Below are positions 1 to 5,475 of a stretch of 8,076 nucleotides of DNA, piece by piece. The position numbers and the translations under genes were made by a program. This DNA is from Devosiaceae bacterium (GTDB taxonomy: Bacteria; Pseudomonadota; Alphaproteobacteria; Rhizobiales; Devosiaceae), in assembly GCA_021648585.1 (NCBI GenBank), contig JAKISM010000115.1, positions 1 to 8,076 on the forward strand, written 5' to 3'. The notes beneath the pieces were generated by a model. That model was not told where the DNA came from, did no database searches, and saw nothing but the letters and a program-made list of their open reading frames with translations. Position 1 is the stretch's first letter, and each line of letters starts with the position of its first letter.

Positions 1-2
1 CA

Positions 3-533
3 CGCATTGTTGATTGGAACGATAGAACCACCTGCGTGTTATTTGGCGATGGGGCAGGGGCAATGATTTTGGAAGCTAAAGAAACAGATGAAGATGTTGG
101 AGTGCTAGCCTCCTCTTTAAGAACAGATGGTGCGGATTGGGATAAATTATATGTTGATGGCGGAGTTTCATCAACTGGCACTATTGGGCATGTAAAAATG
201 CAGGGCAAAGAAGTTTTTAAGCACGCTGTTAGTATGATTTTTGATGTGGTTGATGACGTATTTGCAAAATCTGGGCATAATTCTGATGAGTTAGACTGGT
301 TCGTTCCTCATCAAGCCAATAAAAGAATTATTGATGCAGCTGGTAAAAAGCTAAAAATACCAAGTGAAAAAACTGTAGTAACAGTACAAAAACACGCCAA
401 TACTTCAGCAGCCTCAGTTCCACTTGCATTAAGTCAGGCAGTGGGTGATGGCCGCATTAAAAAAGGTGATTTAGTAATGTTAGAAGCAATGGGTGGTGGT
501 TTTACTTGGGGTGCATCACTAATTCGTTGGTAA
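3..533 (+). CDS. fabH: 3-oxoacyl-ACP synthase III (FabH), 3' part only
   Basis: This is the last 176 codons of FabH; the start and the active-site cysteine lie left of the window. The enzyme condenses an acyl-CoA (typically acetyl-CoA) with malonyl-ACP to start type II fatty acid synthesis in the cytoplasm. Visible hallmarks are RTTCVLFGDGAGAMIL at the window edge, the catalytic histidine in WFVPHQANKR (codon 309-311), and the catalytic asparagine in HANTSAAS (codon 399-401), followed by the family C-terminus GGGFTWGASLIRW. Two of the three catalytic residues (Cys-His-Asn in the E. coli enzyme) can therefore be seen. The frame is open from base 3, so the methionine-like codon at 36 is internal and not a start. 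ihfA follows after 76 bp. In rhizobia fabH usually lies downstream of plsX, which would be outside this window. Identification is secure. Confidence 0.97.
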   Translation, partial: RIVDWNDRTTCVLFGDGAGAMILEAKETDEDVGVLASSLRTDGADWDKLYVDGGVSSTGTIGHVKMQGKEVFKHAVSMIFDVVDDVFAKSGHNSDELDWFVPHQANKRIIDAAGKKLKIPSEKTVVTVQKHANTSAASVPLALSQAVGDGRIKKGDLVMLEAMGGGFTWGASLIRW

Positions 534-553
534 TGTTAATTGACCTAACGCAA

Positions 554-572
554 TGAAAGGTCTATCCTTTTA
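554..572 (+). other. Small hairpin in the fabH-ihfA gap
   Basis: TGAAAGG (554-560) pairs with CCTTTTA (566-572) around a 5-nt loop, with one G-U pair. An alternative pairing of GACCT (542-546) with AGGTC (558-562) competes with it. No clean T-tract follows directly, so a Rho-independent terminator is unlikely. It could be a weak attenuator or an RNA-processing site between fabH and ihfA, or simply chance in AT-rich sequence. Confidence 0.25.
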
Positions 573-596
573 TAAATATTCAATATTTCTTTTAAC

Positions 597-603
597 AGGG
601 GGA
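597..603 (+). promoter_or_regulatory. Ribosome binding site of ihfA
   Basis: AGGGGGA lies 6 nt before the ATG at 610. It decides the start of ihfA, because the longer in-frame alternative at 553 has no such site. Confidence 0.8.
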
Positions 604-609
604 TTATTC

Positions 610-915
610 ATGGCAAAAAAAACTGTAACAAGAGCTGACCTTTCAGAGGCTGTCTATCAAAATGTAGGTCTTTCGAGAACCGAATCAGCTGAACTGGTTG
701 ATAAAATGTTTGAACTTGTAGGTGAGGCACTAGAAAAAGATAAAAAGGTTAAATTATCTTCGTTTGGCTCGTTTCTTGTACGCTCAAAAAGCCAGCGCAT
801 TGGCCGAAATCCAAAGACTGGTGAAGAAGTTCCAATTTTACCACGTAAAGTACTTGTGTTCAAACCAAGCAATGTATTGAAAGATAAGATAAATAAATCT
901 ATGATTGGCTCTTAA
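610..915 (+). CDS. ihfA: Integration host factor subunit alpha
   Basis: A 101-aa protein of the HU/IHF family, which binds and sharply bends DNA in the nucleoid as a heterodimer with IHF beta. The opening KKTVTRADLSEAVYQNVGLS and the arm IGRNPKTGEEVPILPRKV (residues 64-81) are typical of alphaproteobacterial IhfA. Pro68 in RNPKTG is the residue that intercalates between base pairs at the kink. Length fits the family. The start at 610 is chosen because it has a good ribosome binding site and gives the usual N-terminus. An in-frame codon at 553 would add a spurious hydrophobic leader. The gene lies between fabH and the MerR-type gene, with 23 bp to the latter, so co-transcription of at least ihfA and the regulator is likely. 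HU is the main alternative, but the sequence matches IHF alpha better. Confidence 0.95.
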   Translation: MAKKTVTRADLSEAVYQNVGLSRTESAELVDKMFELVGEALEKDKKVKLSSFGSFLVRSKSQRIGRNPKTGEEVPILPRKVLVFKPSNVLKDKINKSMIGS

Positions 916-928
916 TGTAATTTCTTTT

Positions 929-933
929 GGAGG
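929..933 (+). promoter_or_regulatory. Ribosome binding site of the MerR-type gene
   Basis: GGAGG sits 5 nt before the GTG at 939. It favours GTG 939 over the in-frame TTG at 927, which would place this site inside the coding region. Confidence 0.75.
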
Positions 934-938
934 AATAT

Positions 939-1376
939 GTGGAAAAATCAGCAGACGCTTTTCGCACCATTTCAGAAGCTGCAACTGAGTTGGATTTACC
1001 CCAACATGTATTGCGCTTTTGGGAAACTCGTTTTTCTCAAATAAAACCCCTAAAACGTGGTGGTGGTCGCCGCTATTACCGCCCCGATGATTTATTATTG
1101 CTCAAAGGCATTCGCCATTTACTCTACGATAGAGGTTTTACCATTAAGGGCGTAAAAAAAGTTCTTAAAGATCAAGGCGTGCGCCAAGTAATTGCTATTG
1201 GGCAAACAGGAGCAATAGAGCCAGTAACTGTAGCCGATGCCGATGCCGATATGGCCGCACTGCCTTTTGGCTCAGGTGAGGGCTCTGGTTTAAGCCAAAA
1301 AGATCATAAAAAGCTAAGCGGGGTTCTTAAAGATTTGCTTGAAATGAAACGAGAACTTGATAGGGCAAGAGAATAG
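939..1376 (+). CDS. MerR-family transcriptional regulator
   Basis: A 145-aa cytoplasmic DNA-binding protein with a GTG start chosen from its GGAGG site. The N-terminal winged helix-turn-helix is clear: FRTISEAATELDLPQHVLRFWE (residues 8-29) forms the helix-turn-helix, and KRGGGRRYYRP (39-49) forms the wing. Helices around LLLLKGIRHLLYDRGFTIKGV and VKKVLKDQGV complete the MerR domain. There is no metal-binding cysteine pair and no sizeable effector domain. The tail holds a low-complexity ADADAD stretch and a charged helix ending LKDLLEMKRELDRARE that could help dimerise. The protein belongs to the uncharacterised MerR group that accompanies ihfA in rhizobia; its targets and inducer are unknown. 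It follows ihfA after 23 bp, almost certainly in the same transcript. Confidence 0.9.
   Translation: MEKSADAFRTISEAATELDLPQHVLRFWETRFSQIKPLKRGGGRRYYRPDDLLLLKGIRHLLYDRGFTIKGVKKVLKDQGVRQVIAIGQTGAIEPVTVADADADMAALPFGSGEGSGLSQKDHKKLSGVLKDLLEMKRELDRARE
1233..1250 (+). repeat. GCCGAT hexanucleotide x3 inside the MerR-type gene
   Basis: Three perfect tandem copies of GCCGAT encode Ala-Asp-Ala-Asp-Ala-Asp in the linker after the DNA-binding domain. Six-base units keep the reading frame if copies are gained or lost, so length variation would be tolerated. Confidence 0.8.
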
Positions 1377-1414
1377 CTATCCTAAAAGAGAATAGAATTT
1401 AGGCAATTATTTCC

Positions 1415-1441
1415 TTGCACACAATAATCACTTTGTATAAA
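1415..1441 (+). promoter_or_regulatory. Putative promoter of tRNA-Pro
   Basis: TTGCAC (1415-1420, preceded by C, as in the alphaproteobacterial CTTG -35) and TATAAA (1436-1441) are separated by 15 nt, slightly short of the usual 16-18. Transcription would start about 7 nt further on, near 1448, a few bases before the mature tRNA 5' end at 1453. Position and match make this a credible dedicated promoter. Confidence 0.6.
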
Positions 1442-1452
1442 TCATTTTTAGT

Positions 1453-1529
1453 CGGGGCGTAGCGCAGCCTGGTAGCGCATTTGTCTGGGGGACAAAGGGT
1501 CGTCGGTTCAAATCCGGCCGCTCCGACCA
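1453..1529 (+). tRNA. tRNA-Pro (anticodon GGG)
   Basis: A complete 77-nt cloverleaf with encoded CCA. The acceptor arms CGGGGCG and CGCTCCG pair fully with one G-U, and the discriminator is A. The D-arm is GCGCAGCCTGGTAGCGC and the T-loop is GTTCAAATC. The anticodon stem TTTGT/ACAAA encloses the loop CTGGGGG, giving anticodon GGG at 1487-1489, which reads CCC and CCU. The leading C1-G72 pair is characteristic of bacterial tRNA-Pro. It sits 76 bp after the MerR-type gene, as in rhizobia, and directly abuts the palindromic element at 1531. Confidence 0.97.
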
Positions 1530-1530
1530 T

Positions 1531-1643
1531 CCGCTTTCGCTACGCTACAGCGGGATTGGGTGCAACCCAATCTGATGTGGCGTTAGAGAAACGGATGCCG
1601 CGCTGTAGTTGAGTTGAGCGTAAGCGATAATCACCGAAAGCGG
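1531..1643. repeat. 113-bp interrupted palindromic intergenic element
   Basis: The ends are a perfect 9-bp inverted repeat: CCGCTTTCG (1531-1539) and CGAAAGCGG (1635-1643). Two inner blocks also pair: TCGCTACGCT (1538-1547) with AGCGTAAGCGA (1617-1627, one bulged base), and CTACAGCG (1545-1552) with CGCTGTAG (1601-1608). At the left centre GATTGGGT (1554-1561) and ACCCAATC (1565-1572) form a tight hairpin with a GCA loop. The three left-arm blocks overlap one another, whereas on the right they are spaced by TAATCAC and TTGAGTTG, so the left arm looks like a shortened copy. Size and design resemble the known rhizobial RIME and Brucella Bru-RS intergenic palindromes, but I cannot assign it to either. 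No coding potential is visible. It is also somewhat richer in GC than its surroundings. Multi-copy status is inferred, not seen. Confidence 0.65.
1554..1572. other. 8-bp perfect hairpin within the palindromic element
   Basis: GATTGGGT-GCA-ACCCAATC, extendable by one G-T pair (1553/1573). On the + strand it begins 25 nt after the tRNA CCA end, so it may stop or protect the tRNA transcript. There is no T-tract, so it is not a classical intrinsic terminator. Confidence 0.6.
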
Positions 1644-1675
1644 GCTGGTTGAGTCTCAAAAATGGCGTAAATTTT

Positions 1676-2641
1676 ATGCAAGCTAATCAATTAGAAACTC
1701 AGCTTCATCTCTGGCACGGGCTTAATGGCGGCAAAGCTACCCTTATTAATCTTTCAGAAAACCATACGTTTCGCATAGATATGCCAGATGCTAGCAAACA
1801 TATTATTCGTGTTCATCGACCAAATTATCAGACATTTGCAGCAATAAATAGCGAGTTAATGTGGCTTAAAGCACTTAAGAATGGCACTGTCTTAAACCTG
1901 ATAACGCCTTTGGTAGGAATAAATGAAAACCTAGTGCAACAGGTAAAAACTATGAGCGGCAATATTTCTCATGCGGTAAGATTTGCATTTGAAAAAGGGC
2001 AAGAGGCAGATGATGAAAAGGACGAGCATTTATTTTCAGATTTAGGGAGATTTGCCGCTATTTGCCATAATCATGTACAACAATGGGAAACACCTAAAGG
2101 CTTTTCTCGACCCATTTGGAGTGAGGGAGCAATCCTTGATAGGGACGGTTTGTGGGGTGACTGGCGAAGCGCACCAAACGTTAATGGTGAGGTGAGGGCG
2201 GTGTTAGAGCAACTTGATTTTCGCCTTAGAGAGCAGTTAAAAGAATATGGCACATGCTCCAAACATTTTGGTCTTATTCATGCTGATATGCGCTTAGCCA
2301 ATATTTTGGTTTATAATAATACCTCACGATTAATAGATTTTGATGATTGCGGTTTTGGCTGGTTTGCCTATGATTTTGCAGCGGCAATTTCCTTTTTTGA
2401 AGATAGCAAAAAAGTACCATTCCTTAAAGAAAAATGGCTTAGCGCATATCGCAAATATCGTGAGTTTTCTACGACAGATGAAACTATGATGGACACTTTA
2501 ATCATGCTTAGAAGAATGGCGCTTTTAACATGGATTGGCTCACATAGTGAAACAGATTTAGCCAAATCTCTTCAAGGAGATTTTGCAAAAAACAGTGCAA
2601 TATTGGCTAAAAACTATCTTAATGGAGTTCTTTATATATAG
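1676..2641 (+). CDS. Phosphotransferase-fold (APH/choline kinase-like) small-molecule kinase
   Basis: A 321-aa protein of the aminoglycoside phosphotransferase/choline kinase superfamily (PF01636 type). The catalytic loop is HADMRLAN (residues 202-209), with Asp204 as the presumed base and Asn209 as metal ligand. The second metal-binding motif IDFDD (220-224) stands where kinases have DFG. N-lobe features are HIIRVHRP (42-49) and a helix with Glu60. The family phosphorylates hydroxyls on varied small molecules, such as sugars, choline, homoserine and aminoglycosides. The motif block around FDDCGFGWFAYDFAAA fits generic chromosomal members, so the real substrate is unknown and antibiotic resistance should not be assumed. 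ATG 1676 is preferred over TTG 1649, which lies 5 bases after the end of the palindrome, but neither has a good Shine-Dalgarno. The 3' end overlaps the convergent gene by 10 bp. Confidence 0.88.
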   Translation: MQANQLETQLHLWHGLNGGKATLINLSENHTFRIDMPDASKHIIRVHRPNYQTFAAINSELMWLKALKNGTVLNLITPLVGINENLVQQVKTMSGNISHAVRFAFEKGQEADDEKDEHLFSDLGRFAAICHNHVQQWETPKGFSRPIWSEGAILDRDGLWGDWRSAPNVNGEVRAVLEQLDFRLREQLKEYGTCSKHFGLIHADMRLANILVYNNTSRLIDFDDCGFGWFAYDFAAAISFFEDSKKVPFLKEKWLSAYRKYREFSTTDETMMDTLIMLRRMALLTWIGSHSETDLAKSLQGDFAKNSAILAKNYLNGVLYI

Positions 2642-3912
2642 GCAGGCTCTTTTCCCATTTGCTTTTTAGAAACCCTATCATAACTAGCAGAAACCCCCCA
2701 GATTAAGCCAAGCATAAAATAAAACAGCCGCCAATGATCAATATCAATAATCGCAGCTTCTATGATTAGTGGAATGAAGGTTGAAATTAACGGAATCATC
2801 AGCAAACGATTTTTGGAGCGTTTAGCAACTGATTTTAGTCCCTTTTTCAAGGTTAGTAATATTAAAATAATAAATAATAATCCCCCGCCCCATCCATAGA
2901 CATGAAAGATATTAACATAAGTATTGTGGGGCTCTTCTCCAATTTTTGTATTACGAAATTCAAGTGGACCAATGCCTAGTGGGTTATTTATTGCTAATTC
3001 AAAGGCAAATTTTTGACGCCCAAAACGCCCTGCATCTCCGCCATCATATTCTTGAACCACCTGATTGCGCTCAGAAAATAATTTTCCAACCGAGGGAATA
3101 GAAATTAAACCAAGTAAAACAATAATTGCCGCTAAAGCCCCAACAATTCCAAGCACCATCATTTTTATTTTTGTGCGTGCATTAGCTTCAAACCAGAAGC
3201 AAAAACCAAAAACTAAAATTGAAGCAAGTAAAAAAGCACCCCATGCCGCTCGTGAAAAACTAACAAAAATACCAATAGATAAGATAAGAATAAAAATTGC
3301 TGGCCAAAAAGCTTTATTAAGTTTTCCAAGCAATATTTTTTGTAAAGCATACATCGCAGGTAAAATTAAAAATGGGCCAAAAACATTGGGATCCTTAAAA
3401 AATCCTTTTGCTCTGCCATATCGTGTAAATAGTTCTTCACCCGGTATGAGGCTAAGATAGGCTAGGGTGCCAACAAGAGACGCAAATATTGCGGTAAGCA
3501 TCCATGCTCGCATGATGTTGCGCATATTTTCATAAGGCGCATCGGCAACATAATTTGCTACAAAATATGAAGTGAAAAAAAGAAATAACGTAACGAGAGT
3601 GTAAATTAAGCCTTCAGTCTGTGAAGCTAGATTGACCTGAAAAACCGCAATTAATGCAAAGGGGGTGAATAATGCAAAAATCAAGAATATCCCAAAGTTT
3701 TCAATATGAATGCCAACCCGAGCAATTACTGCAAGTGGTAAAACCAAAAAGAACAGTAATTCATAAGGTGATGGCTCAAATAGCACAAAACTACTGCCAA
3801 ACACCCAAATAGCCACAAAAAAGTGCAAGACAGGTTGAGCAGCAATGCTTATTTTTTTACCAATATCATTGCTTTGAATACCATATCTAGAATTGAAACT
3901 AAAATCGCTCAA
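2632..3912 (-). CDS. O-antigen ligase/polymerase family membrane protein (Wzy/WaaL-like)
   Basis: A 426-aa protein with about 11-12 hydrophobic segments and a large polar loop at roughly residues 272-335. This is the layout of the Wzy_C family (PF04932), which joins or polymerises undecaprenyl-linked glycans at the outer face of the inner membrane. Family-like motifs are RYGRAKGFFKDPNVFGP (164-180), SFSRAAW (218-224, basic residue Arg221), NPLGIGP (310-316) and EPHNTYVN (327-334, His329), followed by HVYGWGGGLLF. In an operon with a priming transferase, a glycosyltransferase and export genes it is more likely the exopolysaccharide polymerase (Wzy/ExoQ role) than a lipid A ligase, but sequence cannot separate the two. 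The only possible start near the N-terminus is TTG at 3912-3910, overlapping the previous gene's TGA stop as TTGA. Translation is therefore probably coupled. Confidence 0.88.
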   Translation of the reverse strand: MSDFSFNSRYGIQSNDIGKKISIAAQPVLHFFVAIWVFGSSFVLFEPSPYELLFFLVLPLAVIARVGIHIENFGIFLIFALFTPFALIAVFQVNLASQTEGLIYTLVTLFLFFTSYFVANYVADAPYENMRNIMRAWMLTAIFASLVGTLAYLSLIPGEELFTRYGRAKGFFKDPNVFGPFLILPAMYALQKILLGKLNKAFWPAIFILILSIGIFVSFSRAAWGAFLLASILVFGFCFWFEANARTKIKMMVLGIVGALAAIIVLLGLISIPSVGKLFSERNQVVQEYDGGDAGRFGRQKFAFELAINNPLGIGPLEFRNTKIGEEPHNTYVNIFHVYGWGGGLLFIILILLTLKKGLKSVAKRSKNRLLMIPLISTFIPLIIEAAIIDIDHWRLFYFMLGLIWGVSASYDRVSKKQMGKEPAYI

Positions 3913-5405
3913 TAAGCATTCTCATTTTTTGTGAAAAGTGAAATCGGGGTAATAAGCAGAATTTGCATATCTAGCAATAAAGACCAATTTTCGATATAAT
4001 ATAGATCATGCTCAACACGCTGAAGTATTTTATCAACAGTATCCGTTCCGCCGCGCCAGCCATTTACTTGTGCCCAGCCAGTAATTCCGGGTTTGACTTT
4101 GTGTCTAGCAAAATAGCCATCAACTACTTCATTATATAATTGATTGTCTGCCTTTCCCTCCATCACATGGGGGCGAGGCCCTACTATTGAGAGGTCATTT
4201 TTTAGTACATTAAATAATTGTGGTAATTCATCAATCGAAGTTTTGCGAATAAATTTGCCAACTTTAGTAACTCGAGCATCTTCTTTTGTAACTTGTTTAT
4301 CAGCTTTTGCATCTGATTGCTCAGAATACATTGAGCGAAATTTATATATATTAAAAATCTCATTGTTAAAGCCATGTCTTTGCTGCTTAAATATCACACT
4401 TCCCTTGCTTTCCAGCCTTATAGCAATGGCTGTTGCAATCATTATTGGAGCTAATAGTATAATTGAAATTATCGCAACGACTTTATCAAACAGCCATTTA
4501 ATAACTAAACTCCAATCAGAAATTGGCTTGTCGGCTATATCTATCATCGCCATTTCCCCAATATAGGAATAGGCATGAGGTGTAAATTTTAGCTTGCTCA
4601 AATGAGTGCTTAGTCTGATATCTACTGGTAAAACCCAAAGTTTTTTTACCATCTGCAAAACACGATTTTCAGCTGAAACAGGTAAGGAAACTATTATTAA
4701 ATCAACTTTTGTTAGTCGAGCAAATTCAACTAATCCTACAACATTACCAAGTTTGGGGCATTTTTCTACTTCACTAGGAGATCTTCTTTCTCCTCTATCA
4801 TCGAACATGCCAAGCAATTCTATATCGCTATTTGAGTTTTTGCCAATGGAGTTAATCAAAAACTTGGCATCTTCCCCACCACCAACAATAACAGTTCTTC
4901 GCTTAAGTCTGCCGTTCTTTGTCCAATGTTTGACTAAAGATGAAATAGCTAACCTATAAAAAAACAGAAATATAAATCCAATTATATAAAAGCTAACCAT
5001 CCATACTCTTGAAACATCGTCCGTGGTTTTGAATAGAAATGCAAAAATTAAAATGCCAACAAATACAAACGACCAAGCAAGAAATATTTTTCCAATTTGC
5101 CTTATTAAGGAGCGATAGGCAGAAATATTATGAGTATTAGAAATATTAAACAAAATATTTGCCAAAACACTGGCACCAATAGTCATCATTAGGTAAAAGC
5201 CAGTAGATGAATTTATTACATAATAGAAATAAATTATTATCCCAATAGCAAAAACGCTAAGAAATTCGACTAATTGTACTAAGCCAATAATGATGGTGCT
5301 TGAAAGTGTTTTTTCTATTGGCTTAGCAATTATTTCTTTAGCTATATCAGATAATTGCGGCTTAGAAACTTTATCACTGTTTGATGTATCACTGGTTTTG
5401 GACAT
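3909..5405 (-). CDS. Polyprenyl-phosphate sugar-1-phosphate transferase (WcaJ-type priming enzyme)
   Basis: A 498-aa integral membrane enzyme that transfers a hexose-1-phosphate, probably glucose-1-P, from its UDP-sugar to undecaprenyl phosphate, the first step of the repeat unit. Four N-terminal membrane helices (about 37-62, 68-86, 106-126, 136-155) precede a Rossmann-like central domain beginning TVIVGGGEDA (171-180). The catalytic domain starts with a membrane segment (about 304-330). It carries FKQQRHG, IYKFRSM (353-359), the catalytic Asp392-Glu393 dyad in SIDELPQ, DLSIVGPRPH (404-413) and VKPGITGWAQVNGWRGG (437-453). Full length matches the WcaJ/polyprenyl glycosylphosphotransferase family, unlike ExoY, which is only the catalytic half. 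It follows the glycosyltransferase gene after 70 bp, and its ATG (5405-5403) has no obvious Shine-Dalgarno. Sugar specificity is inferred from family resemblance. Confidence 0.95.
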   Translation of the reverse strand: MSKTSDTSNSDKVSKPQLSDIAKEIIAKPIEKTLSSTIIIGLVQLVEFLSVFAIGIIIYFYYVINSSTGFYLMMTIGASVLANILFNISNTHNISAYRSLIRQIGKIFLAWSFVFVGILIFAFLFKTTDDVSRVWMVSFYIIGFIFLFFYRLAISSLVKHWTKNGRLKRRTVIVGGGEDAKFLINSIGKNSNSDIELLGMFDDRGERRSPSEVEKCPKLGNVVGLVEFARLTKVDLIIVSLPVSAENRVLQMVKKLWVLPVDIRLSTHLSKLKFTPHAYSYIGEMAMIDIADKPISDWSLVIKWLFDKVVAIISIILLAPIMIATAIAIRLESKGSVIFKQQRHGFNNEIFNIYKFRSMYSEQSDAKADKQVTKEDARVTKVGKFIRKTSIDELPQLFNVLKNDLSIVGPRPHVMEGKADNQLYNEVVDGYFARHKVKPGITGWAQVNGWRGGTDTVDKILQRVEHDLYYIENWSLLLDMQILLITPISLFTKNENAY

Positions 5406-5416
5406 AATGTTTATTT

Positions 5417-5451
5417 GCTTATTTTGGTTGTCTATTTGTTAGATAATAAGC
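5417..5451. repeat. 7-bp inverted repeat before the priming transferase gene
   Basis: GCTTATT (5417-5423) and AATAAGC (5445-5451) are perfect complements around a 21-nt AT-rich centre. They fill much of the 70-bp gap between the glycosyltransferase stop and the sugar-transferase ATG. A long loop and short stem make a stable hairpin doubtful; a protein-binding site or chance are the alternatives. Confidence 0.3.
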
Positions 5452-5475
5452 CCAATATGTAAAAACTGCGTGAAG

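Noticed and set aside
553..609. A longer IHF alpha with a hydrophobic N-terminal leader resembling a signal peptide
   Set aside because: The extra residues have no ribosome binding site before them, are unlike IHF family N-termini, and would export a DNA-binding protein. The ATG at 610 has a strong site.
1381..1403. CCTAAA...TTTAGG inverted repeat as terminator of the MerR-type gene
   Set aside because: A six-base stem with an 11-nt loop and no T-tract is too weak; the stretch is better explained as spacer before the tRNA promoter.
1554..1572. Intrinsic terminator of the tRNA
   Set aside because: The stem is strong but is followed by TGATGTGGCG rather than a T-run, so Rho-independent termination is not supported.
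1676..2641. Aminoglycoside resistance gene
   Set aside because: The fold is right but the sequence fits generic chromosomal phosphotransferases, and no mobile element or other resistance gene is nearby.
3065..3460. A 131-codon open frame on the + strand
   Set aside because: It lies wholly antisense to the well-supported Wzy/WaaL-like gene, and its sequence is an AT-rich shadow without recognisable motifs or a ribosome binding site.
4144..4959. Two + strand open frames of 140 and 117 codons
   Set aside because: Both are antisense to the sugar transferase, whose motifs are continuous through this region.
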